Origin: Sycobia sp. Sy_11
Lineage: Eukaryota > Arthropoda > Insecta > Hymenoptera > Epichrysomallidae
DNA length: 64,000 nucleotides
Direction: 5' to 3'
Assembly (NCBI GenBank): GCA_018907035.1
Contig: JACCIC010000094.1
Location: 310,001 to 374,000 of the forward strand
The notes under the pieces were generated by a model, which had not been told where the DNA came from, searched no databases, and saw only the letters and a program-made list of their open reading frames with translations. This document shows positions 45,301-59,052 of the stretch, piece by piece. The translations under genes and the position numbers were made by a program. The stretch's first letter is position 1. Every line of letters begins with the position of its first letter.

Positions 45301-48300
45301 GAATTTCTGGAATAATATTAAGCAGCATACATTGCGGTTTCATCCATCCAATAATAACTCGTCTGGAACATCCATGGTTGTTTCGCCTACTGTCTCGGTA
45401 TTTTTTTTTTAATTAGTTTAAAATTTTAATTTAAATTATTTATTCAATAAAAATATTTTAAAAGGCAGGAGCTCCATTCCTTCCCAACGCTTTATAGGGT
45501 TGGATTTGGGAAAAATTACCCGTTCATAATAGCATTTTTGTATTAATTAATTAAGTTATAACATTTTTCCTCATAGTTTCTCGGAAAAATTTCGAATAAC
45601 AAAATAATTTTAAAAATAAGAAAAGCGGTCTCATGTCTCGTATTGCCGGAAGTACAATGTCAGTTGACAGACAACGGTCGTCAATTCGACGCGAGCGTAA
45701 TTCAAAATAGCATGAGATATATGAAGTATTATGACAAAAATTATTATACTGATTATAATTCCACGTCATTCTTATTATCATATAATATTATGATTATTAC
45801 ATATTATACATAGGTATTGTAGAAAGATTTTTATAAGTCAACATGGCTTTGAGAATTTTATTATTTTAACTATAACAAGCAATGCATAAAAATACTTCAA
45901 AAGTTAAGAAAGGGAATGAAATATACTTTCTTTGATCATTATTCTTTTGGTTATCTATCAACATTGCGATTTGGTATTTTTCAATATCAACGAATTAGAT
46001 TTATGTACGATTTGATAAATAAATTAAACACTTCGAGAATTGAGACATTAGACTACTGTTACATCAATTTGCAGTTATCTTTGACTGCTCTTCAAGCGCA
46101 CGCAAACGAATTAAAACGTTTTATCAAGATCATCATAAGTACATATTTTTGAAACATAATTTTCACTTCTTAAATTATGACAACATTACGAATGAGAAAC
46201 ATTCAAAAATATTATTTCTTGTTATCCTATACGTGTAACGATTATTGGTAATTAATTATAGATATTATTCTATTTATTTATAAAATAAATAATTTTATTG
46301 TTTTTTGAAAATTTTTATATATATATATTTACAATATTGTATGCGAATGTGTAAACTATTATCGACTGTATGTATAAGGTGTAGCTTGCGTATAAATGAA
46401 TGAAAAATTCAAAATTAGGAACTCGATATAAATTTACAATTTATTATTTAAAGTAACTATCAGTGTCAATGAATTTATGTAACAGTCTATAACATTGATA
46501 TTAATTTTTTAGAAGAACTATATATTATACCTGGCTTAACTTAACCTTGCTTTAAAATAAATTCTAACCATAACCAAAAATACATGGATACGAAACTCAC
46601 TATTATGAATGTTAAATACATAAAAAATAGGCTTAGAAAATTTATCTATAAATCGGCCGAAATGGCCGAAAAAAATGTTACATGTTTTGCTAGGTTTCTC
46701 CATAATGAAAGAGCTTTTTTATAGCTTAACAATATTTAGCCAGGGCAATGAAACCGGGAAAATATGTGAAAAAAAACATATAATTGTATGTTAACCCTTA
46801 ATGATATTTTGGGATGAAATTGATTAAAGAATTTTTATTAATTTGGATAAATAAGCATTCGACAGTAAAATTGAATCCATAATAATGCAACAATTGAAGT
46901 TACGATGAAAAAACGACATTTTAGGTGAAATTTAAAAATTGTTTTTTAGTAATTTTTATGTAAGTAACCATTGTAGTGTAGCTATGTATTTTCGATAAAA
47001 TTGAAAAACATACGTAAAAGTACGTTTATTTCTTTTTCATAGCGATTTTGATAAGTAAAATTTTATTTTAGCAACTTCCAAAAGTAATAATTGGCATTAA
47101 AAATCGAATTTAAAACATAGCGAAAACGCAAGTTATGTTAAAAATATAAAACGCATATTTTATCTATTTTTAAACACTTAGGAACTAATTTCGTAAAATC
47201 CTTTTCTTAAATAATAACCTACAATATAAAATATATGCCACCAAAATTCAATGTCTGTGGGTTCAGGGGGTTCGGCTTGGCGTTGATGAGTCAGTCAGTG
47301 AATGCGTTAAATATTGTGTTATATTTTATTACACTTACAGATGTAGTATTCAGTATATATGAAATAGGTATATATTATAAATATGGATATTTACGGATAA
47401 AAGTTAAATCATTTAAAGTTTGCGATGGGCAAAATGTTGTAAGAACATATTTTTCAATATCAAATATGACTTATGCTACTCCACAAAATCAAAATTATAT
47501 TCTTTTAAATTAGGCAATATCCTGCCAATTTTAGAATTGTTTCAGTAGTTTTTTAAATTTTCATAAAAATGAATGATGTCTTATAATAATAATAATTATT
47601 ATTATTACATATAACAGTATAAATGAATAAAGTTTTATTATTTAAAGTCTAAATATATGCGAAATACAAGTGCAGTATTCTGCTTTTAAAGTATATAAAA
47701 TCGGTTAAGCTCTAATTAATAATAATCAAACGAATTATACATTTGCGGACGTAGGCGCTTTTGAACTGTTTTGCTTGAGATGTTATTCTTTCTTCAAAGC
47801 CACCGCTAAAAGTAGCAATTTCCTTTTAAAAATTATTCAGTCAGTACAGTATATAAAATTCAATTCGAGATAACTATTAATCGTAAGTGAGAACTCATTA
47901 AATCATCGAAACGAGAGAGCGTTAAATATCCTAAAATTTTGCAACGCTCCTTCTACCTCTCCGTTATTTACAATCCCATCTTCTAGAGATTATGCCGCAC
48001 ATAGAGGAACATGATTAAGTGATATTTTAATAAATCGATATGCCATTATTGACATATTTACCAACAACAAAGGCGCAAGGCGTCTCTTAATAATTTCATT
48101 GAGAGCAAATACAAATTTAGTTTCTTGTATTTTTTCAGAAATTGGTGAACTACGTCTGTAGCTTTATTTGTTTTCATTAAATATTTTGGTTTTATAATGC
48201 CAGTCAGTAATATTATGATTCGAATTTTCAGTAGGCAATATATTGCACATTTATGTATTTTTGGTTTTATTATGATTGAATTATTTTTTTTTTTTGTGTA

Positions 48301-49213
48301 CAATTTATATAAGTTGTATATTTGAACAATGTAAAAGTTACTAAATGTATATTATGCTTAATTAGTTCTTACATCAGATTTATTATTAATTATTAACAAC
48401 GTCCTCCCCATCTGACGTAATTTATGAATGACCCATAATATACAATAGTGTAATAAATTATTCTGCAAGAATTTTAAATAATTAAAGAAAATTTCATATA
48501 GATTTATTTTAATATTAGCGTCAATCATTTAATCTATTATAATGTATGATTTGCTTATTATATTTTCCAGAATATTACCGATTATTCAACTAATTTTGAT
48601 CATAAAATATTTTAGAATATTGAGATATATTACTACTATACTTATTTACATAAAGGAGGCGAATTTGAATTTAGCATCATACGCGCGAGATGAATTAAAA
48701 TCATATATGCATATGAGATATAATTGGAATTATTTTATTTAAGGTTTTCAAATAGAATCGTACTATTTTTTTTTTTACAAAATTAAAATATTATTTCGCA
48801 GAACTTCGAGTTAGAATTTTACTCCAGGTAACAATATCAACTATGTAAATGACAGAGGAAAAAGCATTATATCCCTACCAATATAGATGTTTCTATACCG
48901 AAGGTCGAAATGTTTACCTCGATTATTTCGATAATGGAAATCGAGCTCGTTCTCTGCTATAAAAAATTACGTGTTTTGGGCGCTAAACCAAATGCTAAAC
49001 CTTTTCTTTTTCTTTTTAGTTTCGAAGTTCGAGACAGAGGCTCGGGCTCAATTTTCGAAGCCGCCAAACCAACGTGTAAAGAAATCGTAAGTCATTTTTC
49101 TATTCGATAAAATGAAGGCTATAATTACACCGCATTCGCATTAATATATTTAAAAAAGTTGAGAATCGTTCTGTTAATCGATATTCACAATTAACTATTG
49201 TAAAATAAATATG

Positions 49214-49277
<64 letters not shown>

Positions 49278-49791
49278 CTATGCAAATCTTCAAAAATTCC
49301 ATAAATTTTTTACCATTGCTCTGAAAACTAAGAATCTGTCATGAATTTAAATTGATTTAAATGAAATTTTATAATAACAATTATCTTATAGCGCAAACAC
49401 GTGAGGCCGCTTACAGGAAGAGCTATCGACGGTAAAGAATATTTTATCGTTAATGTCAAGGGTTACGTGCAAATAAAGGAGATCATAAACTGCTAGTAAG
49501 TATTTAAGAAAAAAACCTATATACTTTAAATCATCGAATATATTATTAATATTCGTTGTTGTTTTTATTCTTATCACCAGTAAAAGGGAGGAGGCATGCG
49601 GAAATAAGGGTAAAACACCTGAGACATTTTCATACGGCTGCAAACAAAAAGACGCGAATGTGCATTTATTGTCGTACACCGATCAAGAGAGCGACATTAC
49701 GAAATCTATTGTCAGGGCAACTTACAAAATAGCCCACGGCTGTTCTTGCGAAATGTATCGGATATCGAGAACCAAATTTACATCGACTTGA
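39449..49791 (+). CDS. spz: Spaetzle-like Toll ligand (seven exons)
   Basis: Secreted cystine-knot cytokine, by family the ligand that activates Toll after proteolysis (immunity, and patterning in flies). Exons: 39449-39511, 44282-44365, 44452-44610, 44692-44765, 49020-49086, 49392-49495, 49581-49791; phases agree and give about 253 codons plus TGA. The N-terminus is hydrophobic (signal peptide, VAA|DQ likely). A prodomain of about 110 residues lacks cysteines. The C-terminus matches Drosophila Spz: TCKEIRKHVRP resembles LCRSIRKLVYP, then EYFIVNVKGYVQ, INC, EAC, YGCKQK and a final GCSC where Spz has CCKC. Six cysteines are seen against seven in fly Spz. Arg before DRGSGS or KYSVAK could be the processing site. 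Exon 2 has another donor at 44333 (17 codons instead of 28). The first two exons are the least certain. Confidence 0.8.
40360..40410. repeat. (TA)n microsatellite in spz intron 1
   Basis: TA run of about 48 bases. Confidence 0.95.
40411..42300. other. spz intron 1, no further gene seen
   Basis: AT-rich. A C9 run lies at about 41021-41029. Short frames show no family motif. Confidence 0.4.
42302..42358. repeat. (TA)n microsatellite in spz intron 1
   Basis: TA run of about 54 bases. Confidence 0.95.
44080..44254 (+). promoter_or_regulatory. Possible internal promoter of spz
   Basis: A GC-richer island of about 170 bases directly before an ATG at 44255. That ATG opens MFIILIIFQIFIEIIYVAA in frame with exon 2 and is itself a good signal peptide. 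ATCAGT at about 44188 resembles an arthropod initiator. It may mark an alternative first exon. Inference from composition and frame only. Confidence 0.4.
44766..49019. other. spz intron 4 (4.25 kb), no gene recognised
   Basis: AT-rich. GC-richer patches at about 45330-45400 and 45640-45700 are unassigned. Short frames at 45551-45781, 45916-46152 and 47235-47513 lack motifs, and the last begins in a GC-richer MPPKFNVCGFRGFG stretch. A mini-exon-like sequence at 48802-48827 was tested and does not fit the phase. Confidence 0.4.
49214..49272. repeat. (TA)n microsatellite in spz intron 5
   Basis: TA run of about 55 bases with a TGTATG start. Confidence 0.95.
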
Positions 49792-49824
49792 CCTTTAGTT
49801 TAACGAGCTTAGAAAATTTTAGTT

Positions 49825-49830
49825 ATTAAA
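49825..49830 (+). terminator. Candidate polyadenylation signal of spz
   Basis: ATTAAA 33 bases after the stop codon. A common variant signal, but the window is AT-rich so chance matches are frequent. Confidence 0.3.
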
Positions 49831-51663
49831 ATTCAACGGTAATTTTTGTTCGATCAACCGAATCGTTTAATTTTCCAATCTTCTTGTTGATCTATGAAAT
49901 ATATTATTAGGTATAATTGATCATTTTTCATAAAATTTCTAAGCATGTATTTGAGATAATAATAATTAATTGTTGTAGTAAACGGTGAATTCATGTTACA
50001 ATCTTTTTTTCTTCAATTTTTATTTCATGCTATTTTTAGTTTGTATTTTATATCACCGTTTCCATTTCTATAATTATAAAGTTGGTTCGGTTCATTTTAA
50101 TTTTTCGAACGTATCTCATTTGAAACATATCTCATGTAAATCACCAAAATATTTGTATATATCATTCTCTATTAAGATAAACAAATCTTTATGGAAAAAT
50201 TCATTTTTATAAAATAGGTAGAATTAGGCATTAGACACTTAGACTTTATAGTAATTTATTAAGGTTGTGAAAAAATCAAGCGTATTATTTAAAATTAAAA
50301 CTTGGATGTTAATTATATTTATTTAATTGATTAGGAATAAGACTTTAAATGTGATGATTTTATAAAATTAATATTCAATACTAAGAATGCATTTGCAGAT
50401 GTTATACAATCTCTAAAATATAAGAATATAATAGAAAAAACAAGATAACGTGAGTAAGCAGCAAGCTAATCTTTATTTAAGTATTATTACATAAAATAAA
50501 TTAATGTATTCTACATTTGCAAGAATGCGAAGTTAACAGATAAAAAATTATTCATAAAAATGTCCGTTTTTTTACTAAACGAAGCATGATAAAAGTTAGT
50601 AGAACCAGATAAAAAAGTGATAAAATAATAAATGATAAACATGAAAAAAGTCAATAAAAAGAACTACAGTAAACATAAAAATTTATCTTTAGTTTTAAAT
50701 GACTTTTACGACGGTTATAAAATTATTTTGTATTAGAAAAATAATCCTATACATATATAATAATCGATTATGAGTGCTTATATCAATAGATTTTACTCAT
50801 AATTAAAATTATACTTAATGTACTTATTCGTTTTCTACGTATTTCTATATAGTATTAGTTATGTTAATGTTCCTATATAATATTATATACATTTTGCGCT
50901 GTACAATTTCAAATAATTTAATATGAATATAGATTAAGTAAATATAAATGCAAATGTAAAATTACAGATGCGATAATGAATAATTTTAAAAGAATGTAGA
51001 AAAATACATAAAAACTGAATTCTTATATTTAATATTTATTTCAATATTTCTAAAATTATAAGAATGCAAAGGGATAAGTAAAAGAAAAGATTATAAAAAT
51101 AATATTGAAATTTTACTATATTCGTATTTTGTAAGGTGTATAGTAATAAATAATTATAAAATTGTGTAAATCGTTATTTGTACATTTTCTAAGTTATTTC
51201 GTAGTTTTCGTAGTTAAAAGCTGATAAAATTTAATTTACTAAATTTAATTTATTAAATTTTATTTGAAAATACTATTTTACTGTGTTAAAATAGACTTTG
51301 TTATTACAATATCGTTCAATATACTAAAATGAAAAATTTTCATTAGTTTTGTTAGAAAAATACAAAGACTAATTAAATGGGTCAAAAACATGTTTTCTAT
51401 TATTTCGCTTATTCAACAATACGAGTGGAAGATTAAACAAATTGAAATATAAATGATAAGAAAAATGTACATATTAATTAGAGTCAACCGAAGCGCAAAT
51501 CTATATTCAAAATCGATTAGTTGCCTATGGGTGAATATGTCACATGTATGAGTAGCACTATTCTGAAAGAGTCATTGAATTTGCTTTACTGAATGTTTAA
51601 TAATATATAGTTATCGTATATTTCATATAATTTCTAAGAACTCCTGCTTTAAAATTTTTAAAA

Positions 51664-51721
<58 letters not shown>

Positions 51722-53620
51722 TTTAAAATATTTAAGTCAATATAGGGTGTAATACGTGATTCGAATATTTATGAAGTTCCTGATATTAGTCCAGATTTAT
51801 TTATTCGATTTCTAAAGATTCCAAAAATTTATACTTAATGTTTGTCACTTCATTTATGTATACGATATTTTAAAAACTCGAATAATGTCAAAATTTCGAG
51901 TCACGATATGAGTCATCGAAATATATATTTATTTACTGACCTTTCAAAAATACGAATTGTAAGACAAAGTCAAGGTGACCGTCAGAACACTCTACTTGAC
52001 ATATTGAATTATATTATCATTTAATGCGTAATTTTTTAATATATGGAATGTTAATAAAAAAATCATGTTTTTTCCCATACAACTCTAAGTTTACTCAATA
52101 TGTTTGTATATGTAAAAACAGATGAGATCAACTTTGGTAATTAACAGTAGAATTTTATTTTGAGAATACAATGGATATAAATTTATTGTTGTTAATTCAT
52201 AAAATATTGTAAAATAAAAAATATAAAAAGTAAAAAATCACAAAGATCTAAAATTAAGCTTAAATCTAATAAATGACACAATTTAAAACAATTAAAAATA
52301 TCTCATTATTGACTAAAAAAAGTTTGCATCTTTCAAAAGATCATTGACTTATGTACGATTATGAAATATGTACGATTAACTCAAATTGCATCTGTGAGTT
52401 TATCCCAGATATCGAGGTAGCGAAAACGTAAATTTTGTTTTATATCATATAATATAGCGCCCGCGCTTTGGTATTTAGTCAAAAATTCGATATATTGAAA
52501 ATCATTTACAATTGTGTTGTTTGTTCATTTTAAGTTTTGTTTTGTACCACTATATATTTTTTAATTTTATTAATTTTGTTTTATTTAGAAAAGCATGCTT
52601 AAAATCTTGTTTTTAATCTACTTTTACTTTTTACCTTTTTATTAAAACATATTCTTAATTTATGACAATTTTACTTTATTTTGTCAAGATTTCAAATTTT
52701 ATTTAAATGGCCTCGTATATTACTTCATCTACGATGACTTGGATATTCAGATCAGCATAGTACGAAGAAATTTGATATTGTCATCCAGAATTTGGAATAA
52801 ATATCGATGTGAAACTGCATAAAAACTATTATTAAAGATTTGATGAATATTTGTACCAATGCACAAACGCACATCACAATATCTTAACTGAATCTATAAA
52901 TACTTTAAACATTATAGTTTCATTTTGTTCCAAGAAATTAGAACAATGTTTTCAAAGATTTTCATCATAAATATTTATCACTGTCATATAGTGTTAATAT
53001 AGAATTCGTGCGAAGAAAGTCATTAGTGGCCGATTTATTTCTTTTTGAAGAAATATTGGGGAACTTCTTATTTACAGTGCTCAAGTGAAGTTGTAGAATA
53101 ACAAGGCCGCAAGAAACTTTTAGTTTTAAGAAGCTTGCTGATTAAGGCCACAGGTTTCGTTGTACTTTTTCAAAAGTTGTGCTCATTTGTTTCTATCCTT
53201 CTAACTTCTAAGACGTGTTCAAAGTCAAAGGTTAACTATCAAAGCTACCATTATCTCTATCGTATGAAAATGAAACTACAAGAGTGTTCACTCAGTAAAT
53301 TTGAACAAATAATATACTAAAAGACGCTGTTTAATCTATACTAGAAGATCGATGTTTATTTTAAATACTGGATTTGATAGAAAAAAAATTTTTATGAGTT
53401 TAATTTTAAGTTTGACATAAATCATTGAAAAACATGAAAGGCTACAGAATGTATTAGAGACTTTACAAAAGGATTATAGTACTATCCAATTGGTTTGAAA
53501 TCAACAGAATTAGTCTTAGTAACTAATAATGTAATGGAGAAACATTAAATTAATATAGATTCATCATTGATGAACATTTTTCCTAATAAACGTTCTCATC
53601 TGGTAGTTTTCCCAACAGTG
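49831..53620. other. AT-rich spacer, no gene seen
   Basis: About 3.8 kb with dense stops on both strands, including a (TA)n run at about 51679-51720. A GC-richer part at 53000-53300 carries a 61-codon frame without a motif. Confidence 0.5.
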
Positions 53621-53627
53621 GACATTT

Positions 53628-53905
53628 TATGCCTAAAATATGTTTCTGGCCGCTGCATATAATTTTAAACATTTTTTTTAAACATTTTCCTGGGACGTTA
53701 TCTCCTGAAGAATCGTCGGTGTGTGGCTGTATTGTATAATTATGACGGGACATATTTTTGCCGCGTAATTTCTGGCTGCTGCATATAATATTTAAATATT
53801 CCAACAATTTTTCCGTACCTGCGTCTCTTGAAGAATCGTTGGTGTGTAGCTATATTGTATAGTAATGCCAGGAGATATTTTGTTTCATAATTTCTGGATG
53901 CAATA
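53628..53905. repeat. ~124-bp tandem repeat, about 2.3 copies
   Basis: The block with TTTCTGGCYGCTGCATATAAT and GAAGAATCGTYGGTGTGTRGCT recurs at 53643, 53769 and (partly) 53891, giving periods of 126 and 122. Units differ at scattered sites, so it is not young. Confidence 0.85.
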
Positions 53906-53985
53906 TGTGCGTGCATGCATGTGTACGTGTATGCGTGTGCGTATGCGCGCGCGCGCTCGTGTGTGTGTGTGCGTGTTTCTCTGTA
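53900..53985. repeat. Alternating TG/CG tract
   Basis: GTGCGTGCATGCATGTGTACG-type alternation with a GCGCGCGCGC core near 53945 and GTGTGTGTGT after it. Such purine-pyrimidine alternation favours Z-DNA. It abuts the 124-bp repeat. Confidence 0.9.
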
Positions 53986-53989
53986 CAGT

Positions 53990-55414
53990 GAAAACATTTA
54001 TAATTTAATTTCTGTATTAAAGTAAAAGGTCGAAAAAAAGCCATAATAACTATAAAAAGCATTTGCGGCGTGTCACCTGTACTCTAATACATGAAGAACC
54101 TTTCTATTTCATATAAGCATTGTTTGCATATTTTGCACTAAAAATTAATGAAATGTGAGATATAAATAAAGTAATATTTAAAGTACTTAAGTACTAAGTA
54201 ATAAAAGTGTATATGAAAAAGTAAATTATTGTATTCTATAATGAGACATGTAATTTTTATATTTTTATTTATTATGATTTATATCGATATTAATAATTTA
54301 ATTAATAAATTAATTTGATACCGTCTATAAAAAAATCTTCATTTTAAACAATTTCGAATCTTTGTTTAATTGATAACATATGTAGTAGAATACCCTGTAA
54401 TGTTCAATATGTTCTACACTACTAATTAAATTATCTGAAATTAAGGTAGGTTACAGAACAGTATATTTAATTTGTCAATTAATAAAACTCAGTACTTAAG
54501 TATCCATGTATGGGCGTGTTATAGTGTATCCAGTAGTTATTATATATTTATTCGTACCTAAATCTCGAAAGGCATCAAGTACACATGCTAAAGCCTGCAC
54601 GGAGAAACTTTAGACATTTTTGCATAACTTTACCTGGGAAGATATATTTGCACTGAAAGACATCTTATATATATATTTTTTTTTTCTTCATTAAACATAT
54701 GATGTAACTAAAGCAATTAAATAAATATTATTATTATATCAGCGCTAAATGTTTTTTCATCGCATTTAATTTCTATTACTTTCGTCTATTCTTTATAATT
54801 ATTTACTATTCAAAATGACACAAATCTTCGAATTTAAGCAGCTTTAGGTTCAGAAATACAATAAAAAGTTTGATATTGAAAAATTTTAAAACGAAGATTA
54901 AATGTAAAAGATGACCTTATATGATTTTAGTTAGATTACAGTTTTATTCTGACGTACATTTATACATCAACATTCATTTAACGAGAAAATTATTTTTTCT
55001 TTATATAAATTAAAAATGGTTTTCTGATGTATGATAGGCTGACTATCATATAAGATAAAGCCATTGAGAAGTTTCGTCGCGGTTATCCTGGCTATAATAT
55101 AGACTCAGAAATCCTTTCGAAACTTGTTATCCCAGTTTATCTGCACGCGAGTCAAAACACATGCCTAAATTATCAATATTGAATTGTGTGTGCTGTGTTT
55201 GTATGATGAACATAAGACCTGACTCATCCATTTAGTTGGCTGGCCTTCGAAAACATTATTAACTATTAATATTATTATATAGTTTGAAAAATTCAAAAAG
55301 TAGATAGCCTAAAATTGATAGAAGACGAGGATGAAAGGATTACTAAGAGAGATACAAGCTTGAAGAGCATCAATGCTGTTCAGTCCTCCGTTTTTCTCCT
55401 TTCGTCTAGCTGCA

Positions 55415-55447
<33 letters not shown>

Positions 55448-57040
55448 CGGAATAGCGATATTCGTGCGTTAGACAGGGGATGAGAAGGATAAAAAACGTG
55501 ACCTGAGTGATGCTAGCGCGTGCTCGAGGTTTTGGCTCGTTAAAAATTTATAGGTCACAAGTGTTACTTACATGTGTGAGATTGCTGCTATCCTGTGCAA
55601 CTATAAAAGGAAAAATCATTGCAGATGCTCATTTGACATACCATATATACGTACGATATCTACGATTGATATTTTGGTCTCGTATAAACAGAATACAGCT
55701 AGTATCTCCCATTTGAGAATTAAAGATCGAGTAACGTTTAAGTGTTTTCTCTTTCTAACCAGAGGCCCTTCGAAAAGTGAATAAAATGATGATAGTCGCA
55801 GCAATAGCTCTTTGATGATTATTGTTATTATTATTGTAGTTAGTAATGTTTTATTTTTGCAAAACAGAATGCTTAGCTCGATTCAAATATATGATCATTG
55901 TATATTAAACCAACTAACTTTGAAAGTCATTTACCATGGCATAAAAATTGCGAGTATAGCATAAAATCATATAAAACTATTAGATGAAAGTTATGAGGTG
56001 TTAATAAATCTGCAAAGTGCTTCTGATACATGATACATTTTTTTAGGTCTTCATATACCTTATTTTAATATATTTTAATAGCATATTTTATTAATCAATG
56101 GAAACTAATGGCTCAACAAATAAGAAAATTAATTAGTGACAAAATTGTTTTTTGATAAACTTATCAGATATCTTTCATCGCTTGTATTCAAACAGCAATT
56201 TTGATAGAATTTCTACAGATGTTGGAATAGTTATAAAGTCGGTTGTTGATGTTCCATCAAATGAGATTCTATCTGACAACGTAACGAGAGCGTAGAAATC
56301 CATTGTCAAATTAGGGACACTTGCACTCCCAAAAAAGTTTTAACTGTTGGTCTTGGAAAGGGGAAGGGGTTATGAACTACATATACGTAGTCCAAAGTAC
56401 AATTTACTGCTCTGGTAAAGTATCGCTCTCATTGACTACGGGTATGCAATTCTTAATTCTTAACTTTGTTGTGATCTTTCATACTAGATGACATAGAATC
56501 GGCTTGCATTTTATTGGAATAAGACAGTTATTACAGGCAATGGTACTGTTTAGTTTTTATACAGTATTGCGGTCGAAAATCTTTTCATATCAGTGAGCTG
56601 AGCATCGAGCAAGAATAGGAATGTTTTTTATCTAACCTCAGGCAGGTCATTGAACTTAGCAACGATTAAGACTTTCAGTTTTATAAAGAAATAGCCGACA
56701 TAGGTTGACGTGGAGTTTGCACATTTGATCAGGCGAGGTAACGAAGTATTTGAATACCTTTAAACTACTGTGTTCCTTATTTATGAGATCTTCTGCTTTT
56801 TGTACTGAAGTTATTATTTTTTAAATAAGACTGATATTTATATTTTATTTGTATATGTTATATAATTTCTTATTAATTTTATTTATAAAATATTAATTTT
56901 TATGATATTTGCATTATAATATAATTTTATATTAGAATATATTTTCTTTTAATTTTCGTTATTGTAGTTTCTATAATATTTTTAATTTTTTTCTTAGTTT
57001 AATATTTATTATTTATTTTTTCTTACCCCTTTTCGTCCCT
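53990..57040. other. Spacer with (TG)n, no gene recognised
   Basis: AT-rich. A (TG)n run lies at about 55421-55447 and GC-richer sequence at 55360-55780 has open frames of about 70 codons on both strands but no known motif. Confidence 0.4.
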
Positions 57041-57042
57041 CC

Positions 57043-57044
57043 CT

Positions 57045-57092
<48 letters not shown>

Positions 57093-57282
57093 ACCTTAAA
57101 GCGCTAGATCGGTGAGTTAATCTAGGGCTATCCTACACCATAAATGGTCGTGTAGGTATGTTTACATAACTACAAATGGGAGATAGATAAAAGAACGTAT
57201 GAAAAAGTGCAGAATTTATAAAAAGAATAATACATTTGTATACAAGGGATAGACTCCATCACTCTGTCCATCGCTTTCTTAT

Positions 57283-57325
<43 letters not shown>

Positions 57326-57352
57326 GTCTCTTTTTCTCTCTCTCTCGCTCTC
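57043..57352. repeat. Two (CT)n tracts
   Basis: CT runs at about 57043-57088 and 57281-57351 flank about 190 bases of unrelated sequence. Confidence 0.95.
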
Positions 57353-59050
57353 TTCGTAAAATAAAATTGCGTAGATGAGATGAATTATAATGAGGAGGCC
57401 GGATGGCGAAACTGTTTCGTTATTTGCGCGCCGGTGCGTGTGTAATGAATTACATTAACGTGATCAAGGAGGGCACGTTTCGTGCATGATATCTTTACTT
57501 TTTGTCACTTTGTAATGTCTTTTATAGCCAATGTCGAAAAATCGCTTTAATTATGGCATAAATGGACACATTGTTTAATCATTACACTTCTTGCTTTCAT
57601 GAAATTCTGATGGACTAAAATAGTAAAATATTTAAATTTTATTAACAATATTATTTTTAAAATTGTTTGATTTATTACGAGATTATTAATCATCAGTCTT
57701 AATTCATACCAACAGTACTACAAATTATTATTTTAATTTAATTAAGATGAAATAAAAGCCGATAATAGATATTGCCACAGGAGACTATTAGTAAAATCAT
57801 TTTCCTTGTATTTATTGAAGGACGTCATTGATTACACTAATGTCGTCTTTCGGTATAATTTTAAATCGCATAATATACAATAAATTCGTATGTTTTAATT
57901 CAAATTCATTTTAAAACAAATTTCTTTATATTTATATAGAATTTCATTAATTTAAATAATTTCGAGCTTAAGTGATTGCATAAAATACAATAAAGAAAGT
58001 TTTTAATGAATGCTGATAAGGGACATTAATGAATATTTATTAAGTTATTTTTTGATACTTGTTAGTGTTCTTTTACGTTTTCCTTGGTACATGTGCGTAC
58101 GATGTTTTTGATGAGCGATGTCAAATGAGTCACGCATCCGTTGACGCCGCGATCGCTGCGCTCGGAGAAAGTACGCAGGCGCGGCCGCTCCTAGGTTCGG
58201 AGATTGAGCGATGCGCGCGATGAAGTTAAGCTTTGATTTGAATCGGTCAATTCGACGTGCATACTCGTTACTCACGTAATTTCCTTTTTTGAAACATTTA
58301 TTATTATCTACCTCATTATACTGTATAAATGTTTTATAGTAAAAATACATTATTTGTTGCATTCACGTTGTTTCGCAAGTGCATACTCGTTATATATTAA
58401 AAGTGGACAAGATTCGAATGTGCGATCTTCGTTCCGGAGGTTGAAAGCGGCAGTTCAAAACAATGACATCTATTTGCGCAGTGCGGTCTGCTCCCTTACC
58501 GGAGTACTTTCCTGAGTAACTTCGTTCACTTTTTCCGCTCTCAAATTACCTGGAAGATGTGAATGCATAAACCTTCGAGGGCTGTTGTCTCTATGTACAT
58601 ATCTATGTACATATTCCGCAAAATACTGTGTTTTTATTTTATATATCAAACCACACATTCCTATCCTCTTTTTTGTTTAATAAATAGTTTAAGATAACAT
58701 TATTATTTATTATTAATATTATTAGTTATTTTAGTATACGTTTAAGACCTTACTTAATACGAGGCCTCTATGGCTTACGTAAAAATGGAAAAAGTAGAAA
58801 TGTGTGTAGTCACCAAATACATATATTTACAATAGCTGATACCACTTCAAATTAAAGAAGAACTAGATTCTACATTAAAAGACTCCACTCTGTCATATTC
58901 AGCGGTTATAGAATTTAAGAAAGGAGTGGGATAATATTTGACATTACCAGCACTCGCCATAGATCTATTATATTATATTTTACTAATTAAGGAAATTAAT
59001 ACGAACAGGATCGAAGAAATAAATGTACAGGAATCGTCATTTTCAATTTT
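57353..59050. other. Spacer with a GC-rich island
   Basis: AT-rich except for 58130-58225, which is CpG-rich (GACGCCGCGATCGCTGCGCTC) and unassigned. The last ~290 bases may be eroded RNase H sequence of the BEL remnant that follows (ASMAYVK at about 58768), but this is weak. Confidence 0.35.
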
Positions 59051-59052
59051 GA

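Noticed and set aside
47235..47513. 92-codon frame in spz intron 4
   Set aside because: No family motif or splice support; may be chance, although its GC-richer start is noted in the intron entry.
48802..48827. 26-base mini-exon candidate for spz (cgcag before, GTAACA after)
   Set aside because: With the incoming phase from exon 4 it creates a stop, while direct joining of exon 4 to 49020 stays open and in phase.
58045..58362. 105-codon minus-strand frame
   Set aside because: Only its GC-rich middle stands out; no motif and no neighbouring exon signals.
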